Source: JANQRV01 sp964533785
GTDB taxonomy: Bacteria > Bacteroidota > Bacteroidia > Chitinophagales > Saprospiraceae
Reading direction: 5' to 3'
Length of the DNA: 6,287 bases
Assembly (NCBI GenBank): GCA_964533785.1
Contig: CAZHNG010000375.1
Span: 1 to 6,287, forward strand
Positions 1 through 6,224 of the stretch are shown piece after piece. Numbering within the stretch: position 1 is the first letter of the stretch; each line of letters opens with the position of its first letter. Below the pieces are notes generated by a model. The model saw nothing but the letters and a program-made list of their open reading frames with translations, was not told where the DNA came from and ran no database searches. Position numbers and translations under genes: made by a program.

Positions 1-1
1 A

Positions 2-67
2 ATCAACGGAAATTTTATTTATTCTGAAAAATTGATATCCATTGAATATCAGCGATTTGTTGTCTGA
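2..67 (+). CDS. Possible C-terminal tail of an upstream gene (partial)
   Basis: The frame starting at base 2 is open for 21 codons and ends at TGA (65-67). It would encode a tail ending in EYQRFVV, with the hydrophobic and charged mix expected of a protein end. The heptamer tandem repeat begins two bases after this stop, which fits a gene end followed by a spacer. The stretch is too short to identify a family, and a run of this length can be open by chance, so this is only a possibility. Confidence 0.25.
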   Translation: MNGNFIYSEKLISIEYQRFVV

Positions 68-69
68 AA

Positions 70-92
70 TCTAGCGTCTAGTGTCTAGCGTC
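70..92. repeat. Heptamer tandem repeat, about 3.3 units
   Basis: Three heptamers follow one another: TCTAGCG, TCTAGTG and TCTAGCG, then TC. The period is 7 bp with one substitution in the middle unit. The repeat sits in the spacer upstream of the TetR gene, about 50 bp from the operator. No protein or RNA role is evident. It looks like a short decayed spacer repeat. Confidence 0.7.
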
Positions 93-143
93 AAAAGTCC
101 AAACACCCTTGCATTATTCAAAAAATATAATTATTATTGCAAT

Positions 144-161
144 AATTAACCAACCGGTTAA
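144..161. promoter_or_regulatory. Operator 1 of the TetR-family regulator
   Basis: The sequence TTAACC-AACC-GGTTAA (146-161) is a perfect 6-bp inverted repeat with a 4-bp spacer, and AACCGGTT (152-159) is itself palindromic. It ends 22 bases before the TetR start codon, the usual place for an autoregulatory TetR operator. A near copy lies at 780-799: the two agree at 17 of 18 positions across AATTAACCAAMCGGTTAA. The promoter is not clear. A TTG at 137-139 and a TTTG at 166-169 flank the operator and weakly resemble the Bacteroidota -33 and -7 elements, but their spacing is imperfect. That this TetR binds here is inferred from position, symmetry and recurrence. Confidence 0.75.
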
Positions 162-183
162 ACTTTTTGACTAAAATAGTAAT

Positions 184-765
184 TTGACTACCGAAGAAAA
201 AATATTAAAATCCGCCGAAGAAGTGTTCATCCGCAATGGTTACGATGGTGCGCGTATGCAGGATATTGCGACGAATGCCGGCATTAATAAGGCGCTGCTA
301 CACTACTATTTCCGCAGCAAGGAAAATCTATTCGAAAAAATATTCCAATCTAAGCTCAAAGATTTTTTACCTAAACTAAGCACCATTCTATTCAGTGAGG
401 TCTCACTGATAGAAAAAATGGAGCTTTTCGTTGATCAATACATGGACCTCTTGACCAAAAACCCCTACCTGCCCATATTTGTGCTGCAAACGGTGCACAA
501 AAACCCCGACTTCATCAAGGAATTACCAAAAGAGATCATGCAGGGATTGATCGAATATTTCAATGGGGAAATTGAAAAAGGCAAAATCAAAAAGGTGGAC
601 CCCGAACAGTTCATTCCATCCTTGATCGGGATGTGTGTCTTCCCATTTGCTGCCAATCCCGTGATTAAACATATGTTCGCATTCGATAATAAACAATTTG
701 ACCAATTCATTCAACAAAGAAAAAAAGCATTGAAAGCTTATGTTCGAGCTATTTTACTCCCTTAA
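184..765 (+). CDS. TetR/AcrR-family transcriptional regulator
   Basis: A 193-residue ligand-responsive repressor, a normal length for the family. Residues 1-55 form the typical N-terminal DNA-binding domain, with the helix-turn-helix at about 25-46 ending in the hallmark ALLHYYFRSKENLF segment. The rest is a variable, helical ligand and dimer domain whose ligand cannot be predicted. The start is TTG at 184: an in-frame TAA at 172-174 blocks any upstream start, and the next in-frame ATG (residue 25) would remove most of the DNA-binding domain. No Shine-Dalgarno sequence is visible. The 3' end overlaps the TolC-family gene by 26 bp in another frame, suggesting co-transcription. It likely represses itself and the export genes through the sites at 144-161 and 780-799. 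The E. coli ybhG-ybhF genes are also linked to a TetR-family regulator, which supports a role as local efflux repressor. Confidence 0.93.
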   Translation: MTTEEKILKSAEEVFIRNGYDGARMQDIATNAGINKALLHYYFRSKENLFEKIFQSKLKDFLPKLSTILFSEVSLIEKMELFVDQYMDLLTKNPYLPIFVLQTVHKNPDFIKELPKEIMQGLIEYFNGEIEKGKIKKVDPEQFIPSLIGMCVFPFAANPVIKHMFAFDNKQFDQFIQQRKKALKAYVRAILLP

Positions 766-2095
766 AAAATTTGCTTCGAAATTAACCAAACGGTTAATTC
801 GTGGGCAACCCGTACACTTTCTCCTTTTGGTGTATTTCTTTTTTTGCAGTGCTTCGTCTGAAGGGCAGACAGCCCAAAATTTAACCCTGAAGGACTGTAT
901 TGGCTGGGCAAAAGAAAACCATCCTGCTATGCAAAAGAAGATGCTGATCGAGCAGCGGACAGACCAGGAAATCAAATTGCTGAACCGGAATTACTTCCCC
1001 CAAACGGCTATCAATGCCCAGGCGAGCTATCAGAACGTGGTGACCCAAATAACGGGGATAGAATTTCCCGGTGTACAGATACCGGTACCTCCGAAAGATC
1101 AATACCGGTTTACCTTGGACGTCAATCAGTCGATCTGGGATGGCGGATTAACGGAGGCGATAAAAGCCGTAACAGAAGCCAACCAGACCGTTGCCCAGCA
1201 ACAAGAAAACATCAACCTGTTCAAATTAGAAGAACAGGTAAGCAACCTGTTTTTTGGCGCATTGATCGCCAGTCGACTGGAAGAGAACGCATCTATTCTG
1301 CGCAGCAGTCTTGAAGCACAATATGATAAACTACAGGCTGCAGTAGAAAATGGTACCGCCATTCCCGCCCAACTACAAACCATAGAGGCTAAAATACTGG
1401 AACTGGACCAACAGGTACTGGAAGCGCAGCAAAATTACCAGGCTGCTATTGAATCCATTGAATTATTGACGGGAAGAGACCTGGAGCAATTTGCCGATCT
1501 GGCCGTTCCTGAAATAGCATTAATACGATTGCAAGCGGCGGAACGCCCGGAAATAAGGCTGCTATCCGCTCAACAAGCCACACTCTCCGCAAATGATGCC
1601 GTCATCAAAGCCCGGTACCGCCCCAAACTCAATGCCTTCGTGCAATTGGGATACGGCAGGCCCGGATTGAACTTCCTGAACGATGATTTCGACGACTTCA
1701 CGATTATTGGGGCACAAGCCACCATTCCATTAGTACAGTTGTACGGAAAAAACAATCGCATTGAAAGACAACAAAATTTATTGCAACGCAGCATCATAGC
1801 CGAAGAAAAAGAACAGTATATATTGCAATTCAAAATACAGCAGACCAACAAGTTAAAAGAGATTGAAAAGCTGGAATCCGCCATCGAAAGCGATAAAAAG
1901 ATCATCGCCTTAAGGACGGATATTCGAACGGCCGCTGAAGCCCAGCTAGATAACGGTGTCATTACAGTCAGTGATTATATCGAGAAAGTGAATGAAGAGG
2001 ATTTGGCGAAGCAACAGTTGATTATACACGAAGTGCAATTGATCCGGGCCCGGCAGCAGTGGAACTTTTTGGCGGGGCATGCTACGGGCGAGTAA
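740..2095 (+). CDS. TolC-family outer-membrane efflux channel
   Basis: A 451-residue outer membrane factor, normal length for the family, which would trimerise into a channel spanning the outer membrane and periplasm. The N-terminus has a long basic region (KLTKRLIRG, residues 14-22), a hydrophobic core (about 27-36) and a probable signal peptidase site near GQTA|Q at 45/46. The mature part opens with LTLKDCIGWAKENHP, the usual first-helix start. Two OEP repeats follow, roughly 48-245 and 268-445, the second containing RPEIRLLSAQQATLSANDAV and a late helical LDNGVITVSDYIEKVNEEDL segment. The ATG at 740 overlaps the TetR gene and is the only ATG that gives a plausible signal peptide. TTG 827 and GTG 830 would leave a short core with no basic residues. 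Operator 2 (780-799) lies inside this reading frame, so the true start deserves checking. Cys36 is not in a good lipobox, so lipidation is unlikely. Confidence 0.92.
   Translation: MFELFYSLKKFASKLTKRLIRGQPVHFLLLVYFFFCSASSEGQTAQNLTLKDCIGWAKENHPAMQKKMLIEQRTDQEIKLLNRNYFPQTAINAQASYQNVVTQITGIEFPGVQIPVPPKDQYRFTLDVNQSIWDGGLTEAIKAVTEANQTVAQQQENINLFKLEEQVSNLFFGALIASRLEENASILRSSLEAQYDKLQAAVENGTAIPAQLQTIEAKILELDQQVLEAQQNYQAAIESIELLTGRDLEQFADLAVPEIALIRLQAAERPEIRLLSAQQATLSANDAVIKARYRPKLNAFVQLGYGRPGLNFLNDDFDDFTIIGAQATIPLVQLYGKNNRIERQQNLLQRSIIAEEKEQYILQFKIQQTNKLKEIEKLESAIESDKKIIALRTDIRTAAEAQLDNGVITVSDYIEKVNEEDLAKQQLIIHEVQLIRARQQWNFLAGHATGE
780..799. promoter_or_regulatory. Operator 2, near copy of the TetR operator
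   Basis: AATTAACC-AAAC-GGTTAATT is a perfect inverted repeat with 8-bp arms and a 4-bp spacer. It is longer and more symmetric than operator 1 and differs from it by one base in the shared 18-bp core. It begins 15 bases after the TetR stop and lies 40 bases inside the TolC-family reading frame as called. A weak -7-like AAAATTTG sits just upstream at 766-773, but I see no matching -33 element. The site could control a separate promoter for the export genes, or act as a roadblock to transcription coming through from the TetR gene. Confidence 0.75.
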
Positions 2096-2145
2096 TTTTT
2101 AAACCACGGAGCACATGAAGAGCATGGAGATTTATTTTATTTTAT

Positions 2146-2170
2146 CATAAACTTCCTTTCGGAAGTTATG
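2146..2170. other. Stable hairpin after the TolC-family gene
   Basis: AACTTCC (2150-2156) and GGAAGTT (2161-2167) form a 7-bp perfect stem closed by a TTTC loop. It extends by three more pairs (CAT with ATG) if one A is bulged. It starts about 50 bases after the channel gene stop. No T-run follows it on either strand, so it is not a standard intrinsic terminator. It could be an mRNA-stabilising or attenuating hairpin, or part of a dispersed repeat. Confidence 0.5.
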
Positions 2171-2199
2171 GAGTAGGGTAGTTGGATTGAGGGTTAGTT

Positions 2200-2212
2200 T
2201 GCTTCGCAAGCA
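2200..2212. other. Small hairpin in the operon gap
   Basis: TGCTT (2200-2204) and AAGCA (2208-2212) pair around a CGC loop, giving a compact 5-bp stem. No T-run follows. Its role is unknown; it is recorded because it lies only 30 bases after the larger hairpin in the same gap. Confidence 0.3.
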
Positions 2213-2382
2213 TTTGAGGATATGAAGGGCACGCAGTTCAATGAGCTAAAGAAATGGTTGTGAGGATTTCTATGCCTCAGCTTATTATTTTTTTAAATGG
2301 CATTAATTATTAGGAGACAGGAATTTTCTCGAAAGGGATCGGGAAAGTCTGTGTCTTTATACCAAAACAATTTTGCACAATC

Positions 2383-3408
2383 ATGAAGACAATCAGGGGC
2401 ATAAAAACCAAAATCTGGCTATTTTCAGCATCTTGTTGGATAACATTCCAGGCTTGTGATAACAATAATTTTGAATACGACGCAAGCGGGATATTCGAAG
2501 CCCGGGAGGTCATTGTCTCGGCTGAAATGGCCGGAAAGCTAACCCGGTTTTCTATTAGCGAAGGAAACTTGCTAAAAGCAAACCAGGTAGTCGGAAGCAT
2601 CGATTGCGATAATATGGTATTGCAAAAAGCAAAGGTACGGGCATCGATCGATGCGCTCAATCAAAAACGCAATGAAGCAGAACCACAGGTCGCAATCTTA
2701 AAAGAACAATACCGTACTCATCAGAAGCAAATCGCCGCCCAACAAGAACAACTGAAAGTCCTGGAAAAAGAAAAACAGCGGCTACACAACCTCGTAAAAG
2801 CAAAAGCCGCTACCCCCAAACAATTGGATGATATCACGGGACAGATCGATGTATTAAAAGTGAAAATTGAAAGTGCGGAAAGTCAACTTGGGGTGATTGA
2901 ACAACAGATACAATCCCACAAGAGAATGGTCACTATTCAAAACCGGGCACTCCTCAGCGAACAGCAACCCCTTGAAGTCCAAACCTCCCTTTTAGATGAA
3001 CAGATCGAAAACTGTACGATAAAAAATCCAATTAACGGAACCGTGTTGGTAAAATACGCGGAGGCAAACGAAATGGCGGCCCCCGGCAAAGCACTCTACA
3101 AGATCGCCCCGCTCGACACCCTTACCTTACGGGCTTATATCACGGGGGATCAACTGCCCCAAATCCGGATTGACCAAAGGGTAAAAGTTTTAACGGATGA
3201 TGGCAATGACGGCTATTTCGAACATCCCGGAAGGATTTCCTGGATTGCTGATGAAGCGGAATTTACGCCCAAAACAATACAGACCAAAAAAGAACGACCC
3301 AATCTGGTATACGCCGTGAAAATAGAAGTGCCCAACGATGGGGGAAGCTTGAAGATCGGAATGTACGCAGAAGTACTTTTCCAAAATGAAAGTTCAGAAG
3401 ATGAATAA
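2383..3408 (+). CDS. YbhG-like HlyD-family membrane fusion protein, probable lipoprotein
   Basis: A 341-residue periplasmic adaptor that would join the ABC permease to the TolC-family channel. Residues 1-24 are a signal sequence (basic start, hydrophobic IWLFSASCWI) followed by Cys25 in FQAC-DNN, a loose lipobox, so the protein is probably lipid-anchored. The first half of the lipoyl-like domain is at about 38-78 (GIFEAREVIVSAEMAGKL), a long Gln/Glu/Lys-rich coiled-coil hairpin at about 80-208, and the second lipoyl half at about 210-243 (TIKNPINGTVL). A beta-barrel follows to about 333. The segment EAEFTPKTIQTKKERPNLVY (291-310) is characteristic of the YbhG subgroup as I know it. The last 23 bases overlap the first ATPase gene as called, suggesting translational coupling. 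No Shine-Dalgarno is visible before the ATG. Confidence 0.92.
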   Translation: MKTIRGIKTKIWLFSASCWITFQACDNNNFEYDASGIFEAREVIVSAEMAGKLTRFSISEGNLLKANQVVGSIDCDNMVLQKAKVRASIDALNQKRNEAEPQVAILKEQYRTHQKQIAAQQEQLKVLEKEKQRLHNLVKAKAATPKQLDDITGQIDVLKVKIESAESQLGVIEQQIQSHKRMVTIQNRALLSEQQPLEVQTSLLDEQIENCTIKNPINGTVLVKYAEANEMAAPGKALYKIAPLDTLTLRAYITGDQLPQIRIDQRVKVLTDDGNDGYFEHPGRISWIADEAEFTPKTIQTKKERPNLVYAVKIEVPNDGGSLKIGMYAEVLFQNESSEDE

Positions 3409-4336
3409 TGTCATCGTAGAAAATGTAACCAAAACTTTCGGCAAGGGAGCCGTAATTGCTTTGGATAACGTCTCTTTTGAAGTGCAGCCGGGAGAATTAT
3501 TTGGAGTGATCGGCCCCGATGGTGCAGGAAAGACCACTTTATTCCGGATCCTGACGACTTTGCTAAAACCAGAGCAGGGAAAGGCTCAAGTATGTGGGTG
3601 GGACGTAGTGCAAGAATTATGGGAAATTCGCAAGATCGTTGGTTATATGCCGGGGCGCTTTTCTCTTTACCAGGACTTAAGCGTAGAAGAAAATCTCAAC
3701 TTTTTTGCCACCGTATTCAATACCACACTGGAAGAGAACTACGCCCTGATCAAAGATATTTACGTTCAACTAGAACCATTCAAACGCAGACCTGCCGGAA
3801 AACTATCGGGCGGTATGAAACAAAAGCTGGCACTTTGTTGCGCTTTGATCCACGAACCGCAAATCCTTTTTTTGGACGAACCGACGACCGGGGTAGACGC
3901 CGTCTCTCGGCGCGAGTTTTGGGATATGCTGGACCAGTTGAAAAGGAAAGGGATTACCATAATCGTTTCTACGCCTTACATGGATGAAGCCAGCCGTTGC
4001 GACCGCATTGCCCTGATCCAAAACGGAAAAATACTGGATATTGACACCCTGGAGCTGCTCATCGAAAAGAACGCAAGACCCCTTCTTGCGGTCAATGCAG
4101 CCGATAGGTTCCGCCTGCTAGAAGACGTTCGTGCATACACTGATACGGCCAGTTGTCTGGCTTTTGGCGACACTTTCCACGTGGCGTTGTATTCGGGTAA
4201 TGAGGGCAGGGAAGCCTTAATTGAGTATCTGCAACAACGGGATCACCGGGAACTGGAAGTACACCCCATTCAGCCCACGATCGAGGATACCTTTATCTAT
4301 TTAATGGAAAAGCTGGAAGCCCATGGAGAAGAATAG
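3386..4336 (+). CDS. ABC transporter ATPase, YbhF N-half-like, degenerate Q and H loops
   Basis: A 316-residue nucleotide-binding protein of the ABC-2 drug exporter type. Visible motifs are Walker A GPDGAGKT (43-50), signature LSGGMKQ (140-146), Walker B ILFLDE (160-165) and D-loop GVDA (169-172). Two key residues are changed. The Q-loop position is Gly90 (YMPG, where YMPQ is usual), and the switch histidine is Pro197 (STPYMDEA, where THYMDEA is usual). A C-terminal extension (about 225-316) ends in PTIEDTFIYLM. The GPDGAGKTT wording and the missing switch histidine match the N-terminal half of E. coli YbhF as I remember it. An alternative start at ATG 3401 (residue 6, MNNVIVENV) would reduce the overlap with the fusion-protein gene to 8 bp and is equally plausible. 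It probably pairs with the next gene product as a heterodimer. Confidence 0.94.
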   Translation: MKVQKMNNVIVENVTKTFGKGAVIALDNVSFEVQPGELFGVIGPDGAGKTTLFRILTTLLKPEQGKAQVCGWDVVQELWEIRKIVGYMPGRFSLYQDLSVEENLNFFATVFNTTLEENYALIKDIYVQLEPFKRRPAGKLSGGMKQKLALCCALIHEPQILFLDEPTTGVDAVSRREFWDMLDQLKRKGITIIVSTPYMDEASRCDRIALIQNGKILDIDTLELLIEKNARPLLAVNAADRFRLLEDVRAYTDTASCLAFGDTFHVALYSGNEGREALIEYLQQRDHRELEVHPIQPTIEDTFIYLMEKLEAHGEE

Positions 4337-5066
4337 CGCCATTACCGTAGATCAGTTGACCAAGCGTTTTGGCAGTTTTACGGCCGTCGATGCTATTACT
4401 TTCGACGTTGGCGAAGGGGAGATCTTTGGTTTCCTGGGGGCAAACGGTGCGGGAAAAACTACCGCTATCCGGATGTTGTGTGGTTTACTGAATCCGTCAG
4501 GCGGAACGGCTACCGTAGCGGGTTATGATATTTACAAGCAATCGGAAAAGGTCAAGCAAAACATCGGGTATATGAGTCAGAAATTTTCGCTTTACGAGAA
4601 CCTGACGGTGGAAGAGAATATCCGGTTTTACGGTGGTGTCTACGGCTTAGCCCCCAAGACGCTGTTGAAAAAATCATCCGAACTGATCCAGCAACTTGGA
4701 TTGAAAGAGAATGCAAAAAAATTAGTAAAAGCATTGCCTTTAGGTTGGCGGCAGAAGATCGCATTTTCGGTAGCCATTCTACACGCACCAAAGATCGTTT
4801 TCCTGGATGAACCAACGGGTGGGGTTGATCCCATCACCCGCCGGCAGTTTTGGGATATGATCTATGACGCCTCGGCCAGGGGAATCACCATTTTTGTAAC
4901 AACCCACTATATGGATGAGGCGGAATACTGCGACAGGGTTTCCATTATGGTGGACGGGGCCATTGCTGCCCTGGATACTCCCCGCAACCTCAAGGAACAA
5001 TATACAGCTAAGGATATGGATGACGTGTTTTACCAGATTGCGCGCAAAGCACAGCGAGGGGATTAA
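4323..5066 (+). CDS. ABC transporter ATPase, YbhF C-half-like, degenerate signature
   Basis: A 247-residue nucleotide-binding protein whose start overlaps the preceding ATPase gene by 14 bp. Motifs are Walker A GANGAGKT (39-46), Q-loop Gln86 in YMSQKFSLY, Walker B IVFLDE (158-163), D-loop GVDP (167-170) and switch His195 in TTHYMDEA. The signature is LPLGWRQ (138-144) instead of LSGGxxQ. E. coli YbhF has a similar LPLG form in its C-terminal half, so this is a family trait and not decay. The complete Walker, Q and H elements here would face the intact LSGG of the partner, giving one full ATP site. The protein ends with MDDVFYQIARKAQ, the usual short tail of drug-export ATPases. Tight coupling argues for equal amounts of both subunits. 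Confidence 0.95.
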   Translation: MEKNSAITVDQLTKRFGSFTAVDAITFDVGEGEIFGFLGANGAGKTTAIRMLCGLLNPSGGTATVAGYDIYKQSEKVKQNIGYMSQKFSLYENLTVEENIRFYGGVYGLAPKTLLKKSSELIQQLGLKENAKKLVKALPLGWRQKIAFSVAILHAPKIVFLDEPTGGVDPITRRQFWDMIYDASARGITIFVTTHYMDEAEYCDRVSIMVDGAIAALDTPRNLKEQYTAKDMDDVFYQIARKAQRGD

Positions 5067-5107
5067 GCAAGGGGCTGACACAATCCCGACATCTAAAAAT
5101 AACAACC

Positions 5108-6214
5108 ATGAAAATATTCTGGTCCTTCGTACAAAAAGAATTCCGGCACGTTTTGCGCGATCGCAGGAGTCTCTTCATTCTCTTGGGGATGCCGGTAGTG
5201 ATGATGCTCATTTTCGGTTTCGCCCTTTCGAATGAGGTAAAAAATGCCGCTATCGTGATCCTGGATCTATCCAAAGACCAAACGACGCAACTGTTGACTG
5301 ATCGCTTAGCCGCCAGTCAGTATTTTAAAATCCAAGGCCATCTCAACAGTTACGAAGAGATCGAAGCCGTTTTCCAAAAAGGAAAGGCTAAAATGGCGGT
5401 AGTTTTTCCGCAAAATTTTGAAGAAGAACTCACTCACACTAACCAGGCACAAATCCAACTAGTGGGCGATGCAACGGATTCGAATACCGCCAACACCATA
5501 CTTAATTATGCTTCCATGATCATCAATGACTACCAGCAGGAAATATTGGAATTACAGCAACTCCCCTACTCTATAGCTATTGAACCGCGCATGCTTTATA
5601 ATCCTCAATTAGAGAGCAGCTATCTTTTTGTGCCGGGTGTAATGGTTTTGATATTGATGGTTCTTGGAACGATGATGACTTCCGTTTCTATTGTTCGGGA
5701 AAAGGAATATGGTACCATGGAGGTCCTGCTGGTATCTCCAATGAAGCCTGCTGTAGTAGTGATCAGCAAAGCGATTCCCTATTTGGTCTTGTGCTTCATT
5801 GATGTATGCATCATTTTGTTATTGGCCTATACCGTAATGGGAATGCCGATGCGTGGGAACTTACTGCTGCTCTTAGCCGAGTGTCTGTTGTTCATCTTTA
5901 CTACGCTGGCATTGGGGCTGCTAGTCTCATCAAGGGCACAGAATCAACTACTCGCGATGTTCGTTTCCCTTGTCGGCCTTCTCATGCCATCATTAGTATT
6001 TAGCGGTTTTATGTTTCCAATAGAAAATATGCCCCCAGTACTGCAAGGGATCAGCCACCTTGTTCCTACGCGCTGGTTTTTTACGATCGTGAAAAACATC
6101 ATGGTCAAAGACCTGGGCTTCGAATATGTCTATAAGGAGACTTTTATTCTGATTGGAATGACGCTGGTGTTTTTAGGGGTTGCCTTTCGAAATTTCAAAA
6201 CGAGGCTAGAGTAG
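5108..6214 (+). CDS. ABC-2 type permease, YbhS/YbhR-like
   Basis: A 368-residue inner-membrane subunit, typical length for the family. The N-terminus FVQKEFRHVLRDRRSL leads into the first membrane segment (about 21-41). A large periplasmic domain follows (about 43-172), then five segments at roughly 174-196, 222-244, 251-274, 280-303 and 345-361. The cytoplasmic coupling element REKEYGTMEVLLVSPMKP (197-214) and the late LVPTRWFFTIVKNIMVKD stretch (318-335) are hallmarks of this exporter group. The gene starts 41 bases after the second ATPase, with an A-rich leader and no Shine-Dalgarno. The E. coli system uses two such permeases (YbhS and YbhR). Only one is in the window, so either a partner lies just downstream or this one forms a homodimer. 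Confidence 0.93.
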   Translation: MKIFWSFVQKEFRHVLRDRRSLFILLGMPVVMMLIFGFALSNEVKNAAIVILDLSKDQTTQLLTDRLAASQYFKIQGHLNSYEEIEAVFQKGKAKMAVVFPQNFEEELTHTNQAQIQLVGDATDSNTANTILNYASMIINDYQQEILELQQLPYSIAIEPRMLYNPQLESSYLFVPGVMVLILMVLGTMMTSVSIVREKEYGTMEVLLVSPMKPAVVVISKAIPYLVLCFIDVCIILLLAYTVMGMPMRGNLLLLLAECLLFIFTTLALGLLVSSRAQNQLLAMFVSLVGLLMPSLVFSGFMFPIENMPPVLQGISHLVPTRWFFTIVKNIMVKDLGFEYVYKETFILIGMTLVFLGVAFRNFKTRLE

Positions 6215-6224
6215 TTTGGGGCTA

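Larger units (their letters stand above)
2096..2382. other. Non-coding gap between channel and fusion-protein genes
   Basis: A 287-bp interval in which no convincing gene is seen. It contains three degenerate 9-bp units (2106-2132: ACGGAGCAC, ATGAAGAGC, ATGGAGATT), a strong hairpin at 2146-2170, a smaller hairpin at 2200-2212 and a seven-T run at 2288-2294. No copy of the TTAACC-N4-GGTTAA operator is present, and no clear promoter motif was found ahead of the next gene. The gap is unusual because all other junctions in the operon overlap or are close. It may hold an internal promoter or a partial terminator, or be a decayed repeat insertion. Confidence 0.6.

Noticed and set aside
33..51. Inverted repeat TGATAT/ATATCA
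   Set aside because: It is a short AT-rich stem of 6 bp that lies within the possible upstream gene tail and has no T-run; it is expected by chance.
1570..1962. 130-codon antisense open frame inside the TolC-family gene
   Set aside because: It is antisense to a conserved coding region, has a Ser/Cys-rich composition typical of shadow frames, and has no start context.
2222..2263. Small open frame MKGTQFNELKKWL in the operon gap
   Set aside because: It has only 13 residues, no ribosome site and no recognisable family. It is open by chance as easily as by function and may at most be a gene remnant.
2261..2294. Possible intrinsic terminator: TGAGG/CCTCA stem followed by seven Ts
   Set aside because: The stem is only 5 bp with a 9-base loop, and the T-run starts 9 bases after it, so it does not have the compact shape of an intrinsic terminator.
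2310..2660. 116-codon antisense open frame covering the fusion-protein start and part of the gap
   Set aside because: Most of it is complementary to the conserved fusion-protein gene, and the part in the gap shows no recognisable protein features.
3592..3987. 131-codon open frame inside the first ATPase gene
   Set aside because: It lies wholly within a well-supported ATPase gene in another frame and its product has no domain-like pattern.
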